A stretch of DNA of 64,000 nt. Source: Monomorium pharaonis (taxonomy: Eukaryota > Arthropoda > Insecta > Hymenoptera > Formicidae). Below the pieces are notes generated by a model. That model searched no databases. It saw only the letters and a program-made list of their open reading frames with translations, and was not told the origin of the DNA. Numbering within the stretch: position 1 is the first letter of the stretch; each line of letters opens with the position of its first letter. This document shows, in pieces, positions 35,934-47,734 of the stretch. The position numbers and the translations under genes are program-made. Location: the NCBI RefSeq assembly GCF_013373865.1, contig NC_050475.1:16786358-16850357 (forward strand), in the 5' to 3' direction.

Positions 35934-37463
35934 CATAAACGATCGGGCAACTCGATAAGGCTACTTTGACGTTCGATGCCAGCGATGAAAATTGCTGAGG
36001 AACGCGACGTACAAATATCAAAACCGATATCAACGGGAGAGATTCCCCGATGACCGGGGTAGTCGTAGAGTATATAGTTTACGCTGACCGCCATGAAAAT
36101 TTCCCCCGGGATCGAAAGCGCAAAGTACGCACCAGTGTGCTGCATGCGCGGCCGATATACGGGCACAGGCTTCTCGCACCGCTCCCAATTTATGCCGCGG
36201 AATATAACATGCGCTTCCACGTGCAATCTGCCGGGATTTCGTTACTCGGCGAAACGATCTACCGGCATATACATATATCGGCGCGGCCGGTAATCATCGA
36301 TATGTGAACTACTTACGCGGAACCGCGTGCGAGGAAGAGGGAGCGGGGGCAGGAGGGAGGAGAGGGAAACGATGAAAGATGATGATAAGTTCGATATCGC
36401 GAGAAAGATTCGTTAGCTCGCGGCTAAAGGGCTTCGGGTTATCTGAGAAAATCGAGCGCCCCAGAGATACCGAAATATTCCGCCGAAATATCTAATTAAC
36501 ATTAGCGCACTGATCTATTAATCAATTAATCAACTGATCTATTAATATGCAAACACGAGAATATCAACGAATTAAAACGAAAATATCAACCGCTATCACG
36601 ACAATATAAATTATTATAACTTAATTATTTCAATTTTATCCTGACTCCCTTTATTCCTGGCTGTAAATAGAAGGCGAGGATCATTAGTTAATCAGTAGGG
36701 TATCAAGGAGGAACAATTTAATAATTAATAAAATAAATTAATACAAAAGCATAAGTAAAAACGCTTTCTACGCGTTCTTTCTGCGAGGTTAATCGAACGA
36801 AGAGGACGTCGAGCTCATCGGCACATACTTAATCTTTTACCGCGCGCGAGACAGCTCCGGGAACCGATCGCGTATAATTGCACGTCGAGCGGGAATCTCA
36901 TCGGACCGAATTAAATGCGCGCACGTGTGCCATTGCCTTGAACCCGTCCGTCGTCGCCGATCGGCTGGGACGGGCTTGGCATTTTACGGTTAAAGCAGCG
37001 GAGCCAGACTCCGCGGGGTTATCAACGTGTTAAACTACGTAATCCCGCGCGGGGTATAAACTTAATGTCCCCTCCCCCTCGTCTCCTCCCGTCCGCCATA
37101 TTCCGCGTATGACAAACTACAATATGCGCGATTTGCATGCAAATGTCGGGCCGGTAAAAAAATTTTTTTTTTTTTTCTTAACCGCCGTCCTATCCGCCGT
37201 TACAACTGAAATATGAGCGGCGCGAAATCCGGCCTCGACGTAAAAATCTTCGGGGACACGCTAATTCTTTCGCGAACTTAATATTAATGCCCTCCCCCGG
37301 GGGCAAAGCTCGGAACGACCCAACTCAAATTGACCTCTTAGAGAGTCACTCGCATAATCGTAGGACGTCAGTTATTTCGAGCGTGACTATAACCGTAGCC
37401 TCCCCTTCTTTTTCGTTGCAGAATGTCTCCGAGAGACGTTTAAGTAACGCTTATAGACTCGAA

Positions 37464-37504
37464 GCGGGAATATTTTAAGAGCTCACGCGGGAATATTTTA
37501 AGAG
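37464..37504. repeat. 18-bp direct repeat, two units
   Basis: GCGGGAATATTTTAAGAG occurs at 37464-37481 and again at 37487-37504, a period of 23 bases. The two units are identical, so the duplication is recent or constrained. Confidence 0.9.
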
Positions 37505-37894
37505 TCTAAATCTTAAACGGTAAAGATTGGACTATCTTTAACCCTGTACACTGGCCGCAAAGAGGAACAAGCGAAATTTCTCACTTGTGTAACCGCAAGA
37601 TTGGTGATAGACGGAGCTTGGCTCTCCTTTAATAAATGAGCATAATAATTTATTAAAATTTAAAATGTCACTCGAAAATAATTGGAAATTTTTTCAGATT
37701 TCTTTAACGTGCATTTAACATTAAAAAAAAAGGGACAGGACAAAAAGGGGTCGGTGCACAGAGAGTGTTAGTGAAAGTAAGTGTAACGCGTATTCCACGC
37801 GGATAGCCGGCGCGCGGTTATCAAACGCGCCAAAACGACGTGATCCTACGGTGGAGCTTAATGCGCACTGCCAATCTTCCGCGTTCTCCGTCCT

Positions 37895-37920
37895 CCCCCT
37901 CCCCGGCTCCCCCCTACCCC
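37895..37920 (-). other. G-quadruplex motif on the minus strand
   Basis: Four C-tracts of 5, 4, 6 and 4 bases at 37895-37899, 37901-37904, 37909-37914 and 37917-37920 are separated by loops of 1, 4 and 2 bases. The minus strand therefore has a canonical G3+ N1-7 quadruplex motif. Confidence 0.75.
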
Positions 37921-38138
37921 TTTCCGGGTACCTATAACTTAGTTTGCAGGTGCATGACGGGGCACGCTCGTACATTCATGTCTCTCCGTACGGTTGCCGC
38001 AATCGGAGGGAACAGCTCGGATAATCGCTCGTGCTCTCGCGAAACTTCGCCGTGGGAGACTCCCGAAACTCGAAGGGGGGTTGTCGCGAGGACGGGAAGC
38101 GCTGTATTGTCGCGGGGCGCGCGGCGTATCGTTACATA

Positions 38139-38160
38139 TCTCTCTCTCTCTCTCTCTCTC
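38139..38160. repeat. (TC)11 microsatellite
   Basis: A perfect TC run seen directly, in the GC-rich island. Confidence 0.95.
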
Positions 38161-38955
38161 CCTCTCTGCTCACCTACGTGCGTTTGGTACAACTTTTCTT
38201 ATTTGTGTGGCGATACGAATCTTTACGTTGTCTATTACGTCGCGACGACAACGGTGGTTTGCGCGGCACAAATCTTCCCGGATGACTATTACGGAACGGA
38301 CAAACAAACTTTATCGCCCCTCCGCGTGATGTGCCTGTGCGAGTGAGAGATCACGGCGGACGTGATCGTGTAACTTGTGTATCCCACGTAATTGGCTTAG
38401 TTGGACGTCAGCTGGACGCCGGTGTATATGGTAAAAGTTTAAGCTAATCAACGGCGTATCGCGGATTTACGGCTAATATTAAATGCAAAATGCGGATTCG
38501 CCAAACTCCGGAATCACACTTTGCGATGACTCCGTGCAGCGAACATACGATCCCGATATGTATAAGTTTGAGGTACCAGTCAGCACATTACCATGCGCTT
38601 ATCGTTGGGAATTGAAATATTCATCTGCGAGAGGGGAGGGGGGGAAAGAACGAGCCGCGCTCTCCGTAATTTGAGATCTTTATGTGAAATATAAATTGCA
38701 TCTAAAGTGGATTTTATAAATTGTGGGTTTATACTTTATTCTCTTTTTGGCGCTCTGATATATACCTTCGACGTATGTACATTCATCAGCTATCGATTCT
38801 ACAAAAGGGTAACAGAGACGATCCGCTGCAGATGCGCTGCAGATCGCTCGATGTCAAACGTACTGTATGCGAATAAAATAAACGAGCGGATTATGAGGGA
38901 GCCCCGGAAAAAGTGGCGAGTCCCGGCAGATATGTACGTGAACGGGGGAGAAAGA

Positions 38956-38972
38956 GGGGGAGGGAGGGAGGG
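38956..38972 (+). other. G-quadruplex motif on the plus strand
   Basis: Four G-tracts (38956-38960, 38962-38964, 38966-38968 and 38970-38972) are separated by single A residues. Single-base loops are the most stable quadruplex arrangement known in vitro. Confidence 0.8.
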
Positions 38973-39080
38973 AGGCTTGCTTTAAATCGCAGCATCGATT
39001 CTGCCTCCCGGTTTCGCGTGCGCGCACGCGATTGATCGGAGCCTGATGTTATTTTTCCGTTGGCGAAACTTCCTGAGAAA

Positions 39081-39102
39081 GAGAGAGAGAGAGAGAGAGA
39101 GA
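39081..39102. repeat. (GA)11 microsatellite
   Basis: A perfect GA run seen directly, less than 1 kb from the (TC)11 tract, in opposite purine orientation. Confidence 0.95.
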
Positions 39103-41340
39103 ACTAGAGAGTGCGCCGTCCCGAGGGAGCGCGCCGGACTGGATCGCGCTCCCGCGGGCAATTTCTTCGGCTGGAAAACACCGGCGCCCCGGGACCTGCG
39201 GGTCTCTCGCGGAAAAACGATTCGGCCCGGCGGGACAGAATAAAATAGCCCGACGTGCTGCGCGTCGACGGGGGAGAATCGAGCTGTGTAACGCGGTTTG
39301 TAACGCGGTTGTAACGCCAGATTGGCGCGTTGTAACGTGGAATATTTAATCGGCATCGGACACGAAACTTCGTCACCGTTGTTACCCGGTCGTCCTGGGA
39401 CGTCCACGGTGCCGCAAGCGCAATATTCGCGGGCGGCCCTTGCGCCGTTTTGCGGTAACGTCATTGCGACGGCATTGCCGAGACGACGACGACGTATGGA
39501 AATATTCCGCGTAAAAGCATTACGCGTGTTTCCCCATTCGCGCAATTAGGCAAAAATTGAAGGCATTCAATCTGCCGGTCTGACATCTGAAAGCTTATAA
39601 CGACCAGTTGAGAGCCCTCCGGTGAAATGAAGTACATCAATCGATGATGTGTATGGTTGTCGATGACAAAACTGTTAAACAGTTAAAAAAATTTCCCCAT
39701 ATCTGGCACACACGTGCGCTCGCCAATTTTGGCAGTCAGCCTAGAAAGGAATTAAATTCTACTCGTTTAAGTTTCATAATTAAAATAATGCTTTTGTTTT
39801 TATTTACACAGAGCGAAGTGGAAATTTTTTATTTCAGATTTCTCTCTGTCTCTCTGGATGGATTTCAGTAGAATAAAATTCAAGTGCTAAAAACGCGCGC
39901 GCGTGGAATTTGGGCGAGTTGCGCGAAATATCCGCATGGATTTACAAATTTATAAAGTTTCTAAATCTCTATCATTACGGCGTGTTCTATTTAATTCAAA
40001 TAATTTACTCGCTTTCACGAGCGGCACTGCAGCAATATAAGAATTGTAAATGCACGTTTGAAGGAATACTTATACTCGATACTTACATATAAGTCGCTAT
40101 AGGCGGCTCCTGTCAGCAGTTTATTCGAAAGTGAAACACTACCTCGGCTCAACTTTCCTTCGAATCGAACACCCGTTAGCAAGATGATAGGTTTCGCCAT
40201 TAATTCCTCGACGAAGAATCTCATTTACCGTTCTCCCCAGCTCTCTGTGTCGTGGTTAATTGTATTCAGCAGAGATCGGTCTTAAGCGATGTGTCCGCGC
40301 TTTACTTTATGCCAACCGCGAGACGGAAACTTTCCAACCTAATACGATATTCCTTTCGGCTTTACGGTATTTGCACTTTAGCGAACTTGTCTAAATACTT
40401 GCAAAAGCGAGAAAGTAGAAGCGGCAGCTTAGCGATCGGAGCAATTTCTTCTTCAGGCTCTCTCTCTGCAAGACAGTAAATTTGTTTATAGAATACCGTT
40501 ACTCAAATTTCTAATATTAATAATTATAATTCTTGAAATTATTAAAATAATGGTATAATTCTTTATGTTTTTCCGCACAACAAATTTTTTAAAGAATATT
40601 GTTGCTTAAACAAGTTTCCAATAAGAAGTAGAATTTTAATTTAAAGCCACGTTTTCATCATCACAATAATAGTGCATGACAAAATATTATAAAGCGCAAT
40701 GTGTCAATAGTTGACGCATTAATTAAGCACGTTGATAATATACGTGTTAACATGATAAACATGATAATGTATACACATGATAATATATACACAATGAGGG
40801 AATATATTACAATAAAGTTGCGTGTATTAAATACGCATAAATCAATATCTTAGTGAATTGTAAAATGCGAAATTATGATTTCAAGCGCGAATTGATGTTC
40901 GGAGTAATTCGTATCACAAACTGTAACGGAGCGAATGAGATTCGTGTTAGTTGAACGTGATGTCCGTATCAGCGTGTTCGCGATTCAGTAATTAAACTTG
41001 TAACAGAGCAAATAATAAGGGGCGATTGGAACTGATGCGATAGGACGCATCCAGCGGCATGATTTATAACTCGAATTATTAACTCGGCGCTTAAGCTTCT
41101 TGAGTACGCGCATAATCCATCCAGCAGGACATAGTCGATTTACAAGGCGCAATATCTCTAACGATTTTAGTGCTCCCGGTCTTGGAGTCGAGAATAACAA
41201 TCCGAGAATAGATAGACGGCGGATATATGGATTATACGAGGGAATTATACTTCTCTCTCAGTAACGTCGACGGCTTTAATGCAGAAGTGAAGTTACGCTA
41301 CAGGATATCCTGAGAATCGCAAATCGATATTTACTTTTTC

Positions 41341-41343
<3 letters not shown>

Positions 41344-41388
<45 letters not shown>

Positions 41389-41395
41389 CTTGCGC
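41344..41395. repeat. (TC)26 microsatellite
   Basis: A perfect 52-base TC run seen directly, at the junction between mixed DNA and a long AT-rich tract that follows. There is no gene on either side. Confidence 0.97.
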
Positions 41396-44300
41396 AAAGA
41401 AATTTCGTTGTGTTTTCGACATCTATTAAAGTATTCTACATAAAATGTAATGTAAATTAACATTTAATTTAGTTAATGGACTTGGTAATGATAAATGATA
41501 TTACCAAGTAAAACAGACAGAAATTTTATATTACATAAATTGTATTATTTATAAAATTTATATTATCTAATTATAAAATGATAATAATTAAATTCAAATA
41601 AAATAAATTAGACATATCATAAAGGAATTAAAATGTGCGTAATATGCACATCATAGTAAGCGAAATTATAAAAATACAAGGGGTAAAAAGAAAAAAAGAA
41701 AACTGTGTAATTAAAAAAATATTTTACAGGTGCATATTTTAATTTATATTACGTGTAATTAAAGCTGGCTTAGAATCGTGGTAAAGTTTGATAATTACGT
41801 GATTTCTCAAATAAATGCAATAATGCAATGCTACATATCCGCAGTATGGTGTGTCATGGTGCGACGCTCAAAGTGTAATTTACCCCGTGTATACGTTGCA
41901 CGCACATTTCCCCGTTAGTCGTAAACAAGTCTGGCGCAAGTCGTAAACAGTCAAGCGCATATCCCACATTTGGAAATTGCTTTACGATATATTCCGAGGC
42001 TAATTACCACAGCTTTGCACTAAACCGAATTTTGGATCCACGAAAGTATGAACGCCCAAATTAGCACAGATTAAAGCGAACATTCCGAAGTTACAAGCAG
42101 ACAAATTAGATAAAGGGAATATGAGCAATAAATATGTTACAAAAAATATATAATTGTCCCATTATTATATAATAGGATTTTATCATTTTACAAATTCAAA
42201 TTCTGTAGCAGATTTCTTAGTCATTTAATTATCTTAAGTGTTTAGTCGCGATTGTAAATGCAACTTATAATTGAAGAACTTTTTTCAGCATTTTATAAGT
42301 TACTTTTTAAAAAAATATTTCTTTATAATATTTTATATATATAAATAAATATAATAATTTTTTCCACATATAATTACATATAACACTTATACATATAATA
42401 CTTGTACGAACAAAGATTTAGGCTTTAGGATTCACATTATATATATAGACATATATACAGAAATTTGTAAAAAAAAAAAAATAAATAAACTACTAAACTT
42501 TGGTTCTTGCTAAAAATTTTATATTTATTATTCATTTTTATATGTAAGTATATTTTTTGTTTTCTCTTTGATTCTTACCGAAACATAATTACTCACGATG
42601 TGACACTGTTGAATGATTAGAAGATATAAAAAAGGGATTTACACTTTTTTTCAAACTCTTCAATTGTATTGCAAATAAATTAGTTATGAATTACTTTCCT
42701 AATCCCGCAAATATTGATTGATTCGAGGGTCAATCGTTGAAACTCTGTTGAATTCAATTCTAATGTAATCTGATCGCTAAAACTAAAGTTGATTTTACTC
42801 CTTCGGCGAGCACATCCACCTTGACGTCGAAGCACTTTGCCACAAAGTACACGCCAATCCATCAGCTTTACGTCAAAGCGTACGCACAGTACCTTTGATG
42901 AATTACGCGCTACGGATCGAGTGACGTCTAAAGACCACCCGGGTCATCAAACACCTGGGGCAATAGTCCACAATAGTCTAACATCACGATGCGCAAACAC
43001 AATAAGGACTTGCTCCCAATGAGGGCCTGCGTGCCGGATTATCCACGAGTTTGACATATCTGAATTCCAGAACGCGATTACTCACATTGGAGGTGCAATA
43101 ACTTTAGCACGGATCGCCCATACAAATTAAACATACTTTTTTTTCTGAAAGAAATCCATAATTCACTTGCAAGAGTTTCTTTAGAAAAAAAAAGGGGGGA
43201 AAGCCGTGTAATATATTTTACGCAAGTTTCCTAAGTGGAGTAAAAAATAGACAGCAATCTTTCTAAGATAGACGTGAAAAGTTGCTTGATTTTTAATTCT
43301 TTTAAAGCAAAATAAAAGCTGATAAATTTTCGTAATATACTGTTTACAATGGAATTAAAAGATAATAGGTTATTGACCGCGAGCGGATTTCAGACGTATT
43401 GACGTATGGATATGCAGAATCTGAAGAAAAAAAACGATAAGTGACAAGAACCGCACTAACGGCCGCATTACCAATAATTTTTCGCCGGGAGGGGGAGGGG
43501 GGGGGAATCTATCCCGACGTAAAAGTCGCTCCGCGCGACCCGAGGCGATCGGGACACCTCCTGTTTCTTTTTAACGATCAATCGCGGATTCTCCCGCAGA
43601 TTCGATCGGACCGGCGGAAACGATTGGCCCGAGCGCTTTGTTGGCAAGTGACCCTATTACCGCGACTCCCTGATAAATTACGGGATGCGAGCCCGCGACG
43701 TCCAAAGATCCAATTCTGAACACGTGGCGCGTGTAATGGCATCGTTCGAAGGACCGTGACGGCTCGCGCGGAAGCCGATATATCTGCCGCACGTCGATAC
43801 ATACATCGCCACGGGACAATCCGGAGGTCGCGTTCCGCCGTCGACTATCCTACCGAGCCGATAGTCGATAGCCTCTACGCTGACCTACGCAACGATACGT
43901 GATACCGCCAAGGATTAGCATTGTTATAAATATACATTTATGATACAAATATAAATATTTTTTAGCTGCCGAAATCACGCTTTACATGTTTCCCGATACT
44001 AATTTTATTGTCAACAGAATTATTCATACACTTTCTTCTTTTGTATCACGTTATATACGACGGAATATTTCTTTAATATTCTAAATATCAATATTGGTAA
44101 TTTAAAGAAAAACCTGATTTCAAAATATTGTGATAAAAGAGGTCTTTCCACTTTTCCATCTCTTTCACTCTTTTTATAGATCAATGAGAGCAACTGCTTC
44201 TAAATAGCGTAGCTGTATTAATTAATATTATAAAGCAACATACGTACTATGCTTTCATCACATCTAATTACGAATGTATTCTTTGTTACAGGTTGGTACT

Positions 44301-46935
44301 CGAGAACATTATTCCCTCTAGAAGAAGAAACATAGGGGAAGTGTAGATGTAACTGCGTGAGTTATAATTATAGTAGAAAGTATTGAACAAATTACTATTT
44401 GCAGCGTATTATAAAGTATGGTAATACAAAATTGATCATTTGTTTAACGATCTTCCAAGTTAGAGGAGCTTTTTTTTATTTTCCGCTTTATCCGATCCGA
44501 ATTTTTAGCACAGGCCTCGAAGGGGCAAAGGACAGATGAACCGATGAAGTCCGCGTGTCATTCTTATTGCGATTTGAAAGGTTGAACGTTCTCTTTTCGG
44601 AAACGGAAACCTTTACGGTATTCAATGCAAAACGCGGGTACCGTCATTTCCGCATTTTCCCGTCAGCCGCGTCGCCGATCGGTATGCGAGTCCGCATCAG
44701 CCAGCAGAACGCGACGTCTCGCGCATATAAACCCGCAGATAAGGTCCCGAGGACATTATCCTTCTTCGTGTCGAGCACTTGCTGACGCACGCTACGCGCA
44801 TCCTTCGCGTTGTATATAGTTTTACGCGAAAACGTGTCACCGCGTTCAAGCGGAATTACGTCTCGCGGTAACACGATTGTCAGGTCGATGTCTCTCCTCC
44901 CTGAAACTAGCTCGCTTCTCTCCCGATTATCACGAACGGGATTAAAAGTGAGTTTCACCCGGAATAAATTTACTTATTTTTTTTTCCCCCTCGGAAATAT
45001 CCGTCGGAATTTCGCCGTGGCGCGCGTTATGCTGTACCGCCGCGTTTTCAATTTAGCTCTATTTTCGCGCGCGAGACGACGACCGCGCGGTATCGCGCAC
45101 GGCAAATTTAGATTCTCCCCACAGACGCGAACGAGTTTAGTTACACGACGCAGCTGCGTGCGACATTATGTCGGCAGCTCGCTGAGGCGGTTTGTGCCTC
45201 GTCGTTCAGTTCGTTATCGCGACGGTGGATCGGTGTTGCAGCTGCGGAGGTGCGAGCGGTTTGTTCCTACTCCATTCACGCGCGGGGACACCGTCTGCTC
45301 GCCGATAATACACGCGCGGGGGCTGCCTTCAAATAGCGTTACGTCTGCATTCGCGGCGAACTAAATTCGAAGTGTTGTCTTGCGCGACAATAGACACCGC
45401 CGCTGAAGCCACGACGACGTGGCTAATACGAGATGTTATAGGAATATACGGGACTGTAATAAAACTATAATAAAACTGTGAAGCTATATGATAGGGATAA
45501 TAGGAATTAGGTTAAATCTACATGTGTAACGTGGTTTTATAAATTTAAAATATTGAAACCTTTTTTGGTTTTACAAATTTTATTCCCTTTTTTTTATATA
45601 TATAAAGCGTTTAAATTCTAGTACGGTTTATCGGGATTTCGAGATCCCGTTATTTTCTCTAAACATTAAAATGCTCTTTTGAAAATAATTTTACGGCCAC
45701 TTTTTGCGAAGTACGTAACTTCGTTTTTATCACTGATTTAAAGTGGCCATTTAATCTCGCTGAAATGATATATACGAACATATAATTTATGCGTTTCAAA
45801 ATCGTACATTTGCGAAGAACTCGTGCCAATCCCTGATTATAAATGTGCGCTTTATCGGACTCGTTCGCGAAATCCAAAAGTCCTCGGATCGTACTCGAAT
45901 TTAACGGTACACGTACTCTGCGACTCGATGAATCAACCGAAAAATCAAATCTCTCCACTCTACGCTTTTCTCGTCCGGATGTTCGTTTCTGCAACAGGTC
46001 CCGGTTTATCTCACGCCCGAGCGAGCTTCCGAGCTTGCAATTGTTTCGGCGCATAGGCGTGAAGAACCGGCTTTGAATGGACGTCGGCGTCGGCGTCGGT
46101 GGCGGCGGCTGCGTCGATGCACCGGCGTCGTCGAAGCCGCACATCAACAAAAACCCGCCCCGAGGCGACGACAGGGACGTCGATTTAATACCCGCGCGTT
46201 CGCTGGAATCCACGTTGAGCGGTTTCATCTGCTCGTGAAAACACTCCCCCCTCGGTCTTTGGCCGATTATCGACGTACCTTCTGCGAGGTTGACCCTTTT
46301 CTGGCGTGCTAATATATCTCGCGGCGGCCTTCGCGCAGTCAGGTTTATCTTTTTTTTTTTTCACCCGGCGAACCGAGTCCGAAAACGTTGACACTGCTCG
46401 AGCGTGGTCCTTTTCAAGGCTAAAAAACCTTTTCGGCCTTTGTTCGCAGTCGAGCGTACGCGCGGTCTCGGTTACACGTGTCGCGATCATCGAACTATGC
46501 AGGATGTCGTGGAGCTCTTTTTCGTCGAATCGATTTTTTTTTCTCAGCCGTGGATGCTTTGCCCGGTAAAATTAACATTCGGGGAAACTTCGGAGAAAAT
46601 GTGTGTATCATAAGTACTGGTTTTGGGAAAATAATGACGCTTTTTATACCATAATTTATCATAATCATTACATTAGTATCATGGATTTTTCGCGACTATC
46701 AGTGCATTTGGCTAGATGTATATAATGTACATACAATTAAACTGTTTATATGTAAATTCGTAGAAAGAAATAAAAACGATCTTTTATATAATTATATTCT
46801 AAGTTTAAAAAAACTTAATAATATTAAAGTTAAACCTGCTGTTGGTACCTTTTCTTATCTCTAAATCTCTTAGTTTTTATTAAGAAGGGTTATGCTTATT
46901 ATATAATGTAATAAGCTTATTAGTACTTATATCTA
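41396..46935. other. non-coding stretch with GC-rich islands
   Basis: AT-rich at about 41400-42720, with a long A run near 42468. Mixed DNA at about 42720-43110 has a broken protein-like frame on the minus strand. CpG-rich islands lie at about 43440-43900, 44520-45430 and 45830-46600, with long open frames on both strands (104, 184 and 189 residues at 44644, 44810 and 45659). None of these frames shows a recognisable domain, and their overlap on opposite strands argues for chance. A TCAGTT initiator-like motif lies near 45208 but no other promoter element is positioned with it. Confidence 0.45.
43487..43505 (+). other. G-rich run with quadruplex potential
   Basis: GGG, GGGGG and a run of nine G residues are separated by single A bases. 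The nine-G run can supply two tracts, so a quadruplex is possible. It sits at the edge of a CpG-rich island. Confidence 0.6.

Positions 46936-46965
<30 letters not shown>
46936..46965. repeat. (AAT)10 microsatellite
   Basis: A perfect AAT run seen directly, in AT-rich DNA about 770 bp downstream of the P450 stop codon. Confidence 0.93.
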
Positions 46966-46966
<1 letters not shown>

Positions 46967-47734
46967 TTTTTATAATAATATAAAAATATCTTACATTATA
47001 AGATATGTGTTCTTATTCCAAAAGCACGAGAAAGGAGGAGTCTCTTTAGTCCCCCTTATATGCACCTAGAAGAGCTAGAACACATCAATGAAGAGCAGAT
47101 AACGTCTAGCTGTGACGTCACTTACGCCTGCGCATGAAGATTCTCGCGTGGAAAAAATTTCCATGACTGCCCATCGCTGATAATGCCATTTTTTTTATAC
47201 GGTTGTATATAATGTCAATTATATATAATTATATATGATTATATATAATTATTGTTTTTCGAGTATGATATCGCATTATATAACTTCACATTATATAATA
47301 GCATATCGTTGCTCACAGGCATAGTCGTAGTATATATAAATAAAAATTATTTTAAACGCATTTCTTTATTTTTATGTTAACAAATTTATTAATTTTATTG
47401 TCACATCTTTAACAATATATTTTTAACATTATATTTAATTAAAATTATAGAAAAATTAAATAATTGTTCCTGTCCGACAATCGATTTTAAATAATTCTTA
47501 ATTAATTTCAACTTGTTAAAATTTATACAAAGTAGTAAAAATAAGAAGACTGAAAAATATTTAAAGAACAATATTCGGTTTGCGACGTAAATAAATTAAT
47601 CCAAAATAATAAAGAATTTGTAAAATATCAAGTAAACTTGCAGTTTTAATGTGTTAGTGTCGAGGCTTCAAACTTTTACGTATTGTAAAGTAACGTAATA
47701 TTATGTTATTACAATCAAAAATGTTTTTTGAAAC
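46966..47734. other. AT-rich 3' flank of the P450 gene
   Basis: Very AT-rich. It includes overlapping TATATAATTA palindromic units at about 47205-47270 that look like low-complexity DNA. The end nearest 47735 is the likely 3' untranslated region of the P450. There is no other gene. Confidence 0.5.
47645..47650 (-). terminator. candidate polyadenylation signal of the P450 gene
   Basis: ATTAAA on the minus strand lies about 85 bases past the TAA stop at 47735-47737. It is a common variant signal, but in DNA this AT-rich it could easily be chance. TTTATT-type alternatives (AATAAA on the minus strand) lie further on at 47385-47390 and 47365-47370. Confidence 0.3.

Larger units (their letters stand above)
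26444..37463. other. long non-coding stretch with GC-rich islands
   Basis: Long AT-rich tracts (for example about 28560-29500, 31000-31700 and 32040-33060) alternate with CpG-rich islands (about 26650-27070, 27540-28500, 30230-30980, 33700-34260, 36000-36440 and 36780-37440). Open frames in the islands occur on both strands at once and resemble no known protein. A segment at about 29540-29800 is compositionally complex and includes a short repeat (GTTGATAGG twice). A good-looking 3' splice acceptor ends at 35820. No complete gene can be defined. It may be intergenic or intronic. Confidence 0.45.
37505..41343. other. GC-rich, low-complexity-rich non-coding stretch
   Basis: This part holds the densest cluster of unusual composition: a C-rich G-quadruplex motif, a (TC)11 tract, a G-rich G-quadruplex motif and a (GA)11 tract, all within about 1.3 kb, inside CpG-rich DNA (about 37720-39560). 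Overlapping open frames on both strands, the longest 187 residues on the minus strand at 38982-39545, resemble no known family. They are best explained by a lack of stop codons in GC-rich DNA. From 39600 onwards the DNA becomes AT-rich. The cluster could be a promoter or 5' region of a gene beyond what I can recognise. Confidence 0.45.

Noticed and set aside
38982..39545. 187-residue minus-strand open frame
   Set aside because: It overlaps several plus-strand frames, includes translation of the GA tract, and has no recognisable domain. It is best explained by GC-rich DNA lacking stops.
45206..45211. TCAGTT initiator-like motif in a CpG-rich island
   Set aside because: No DPE match at the expected +28 position and no identifiable downstream exon. 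The motif is too short alone.
45659..46228. 189-residue minus-strand open frame with a Pro/Thr run
   Set aside because: The Pro-Thr run comes from a GTCGGC-type trinucleotide repeat. No domain, and plus-strand frames overlap it.
47205..47330. Overlapping TATATAATTA palindromes downstream of the P450
   Set aside because: Low-complexity AT DNA. No defined ends or copies, so no element is called.
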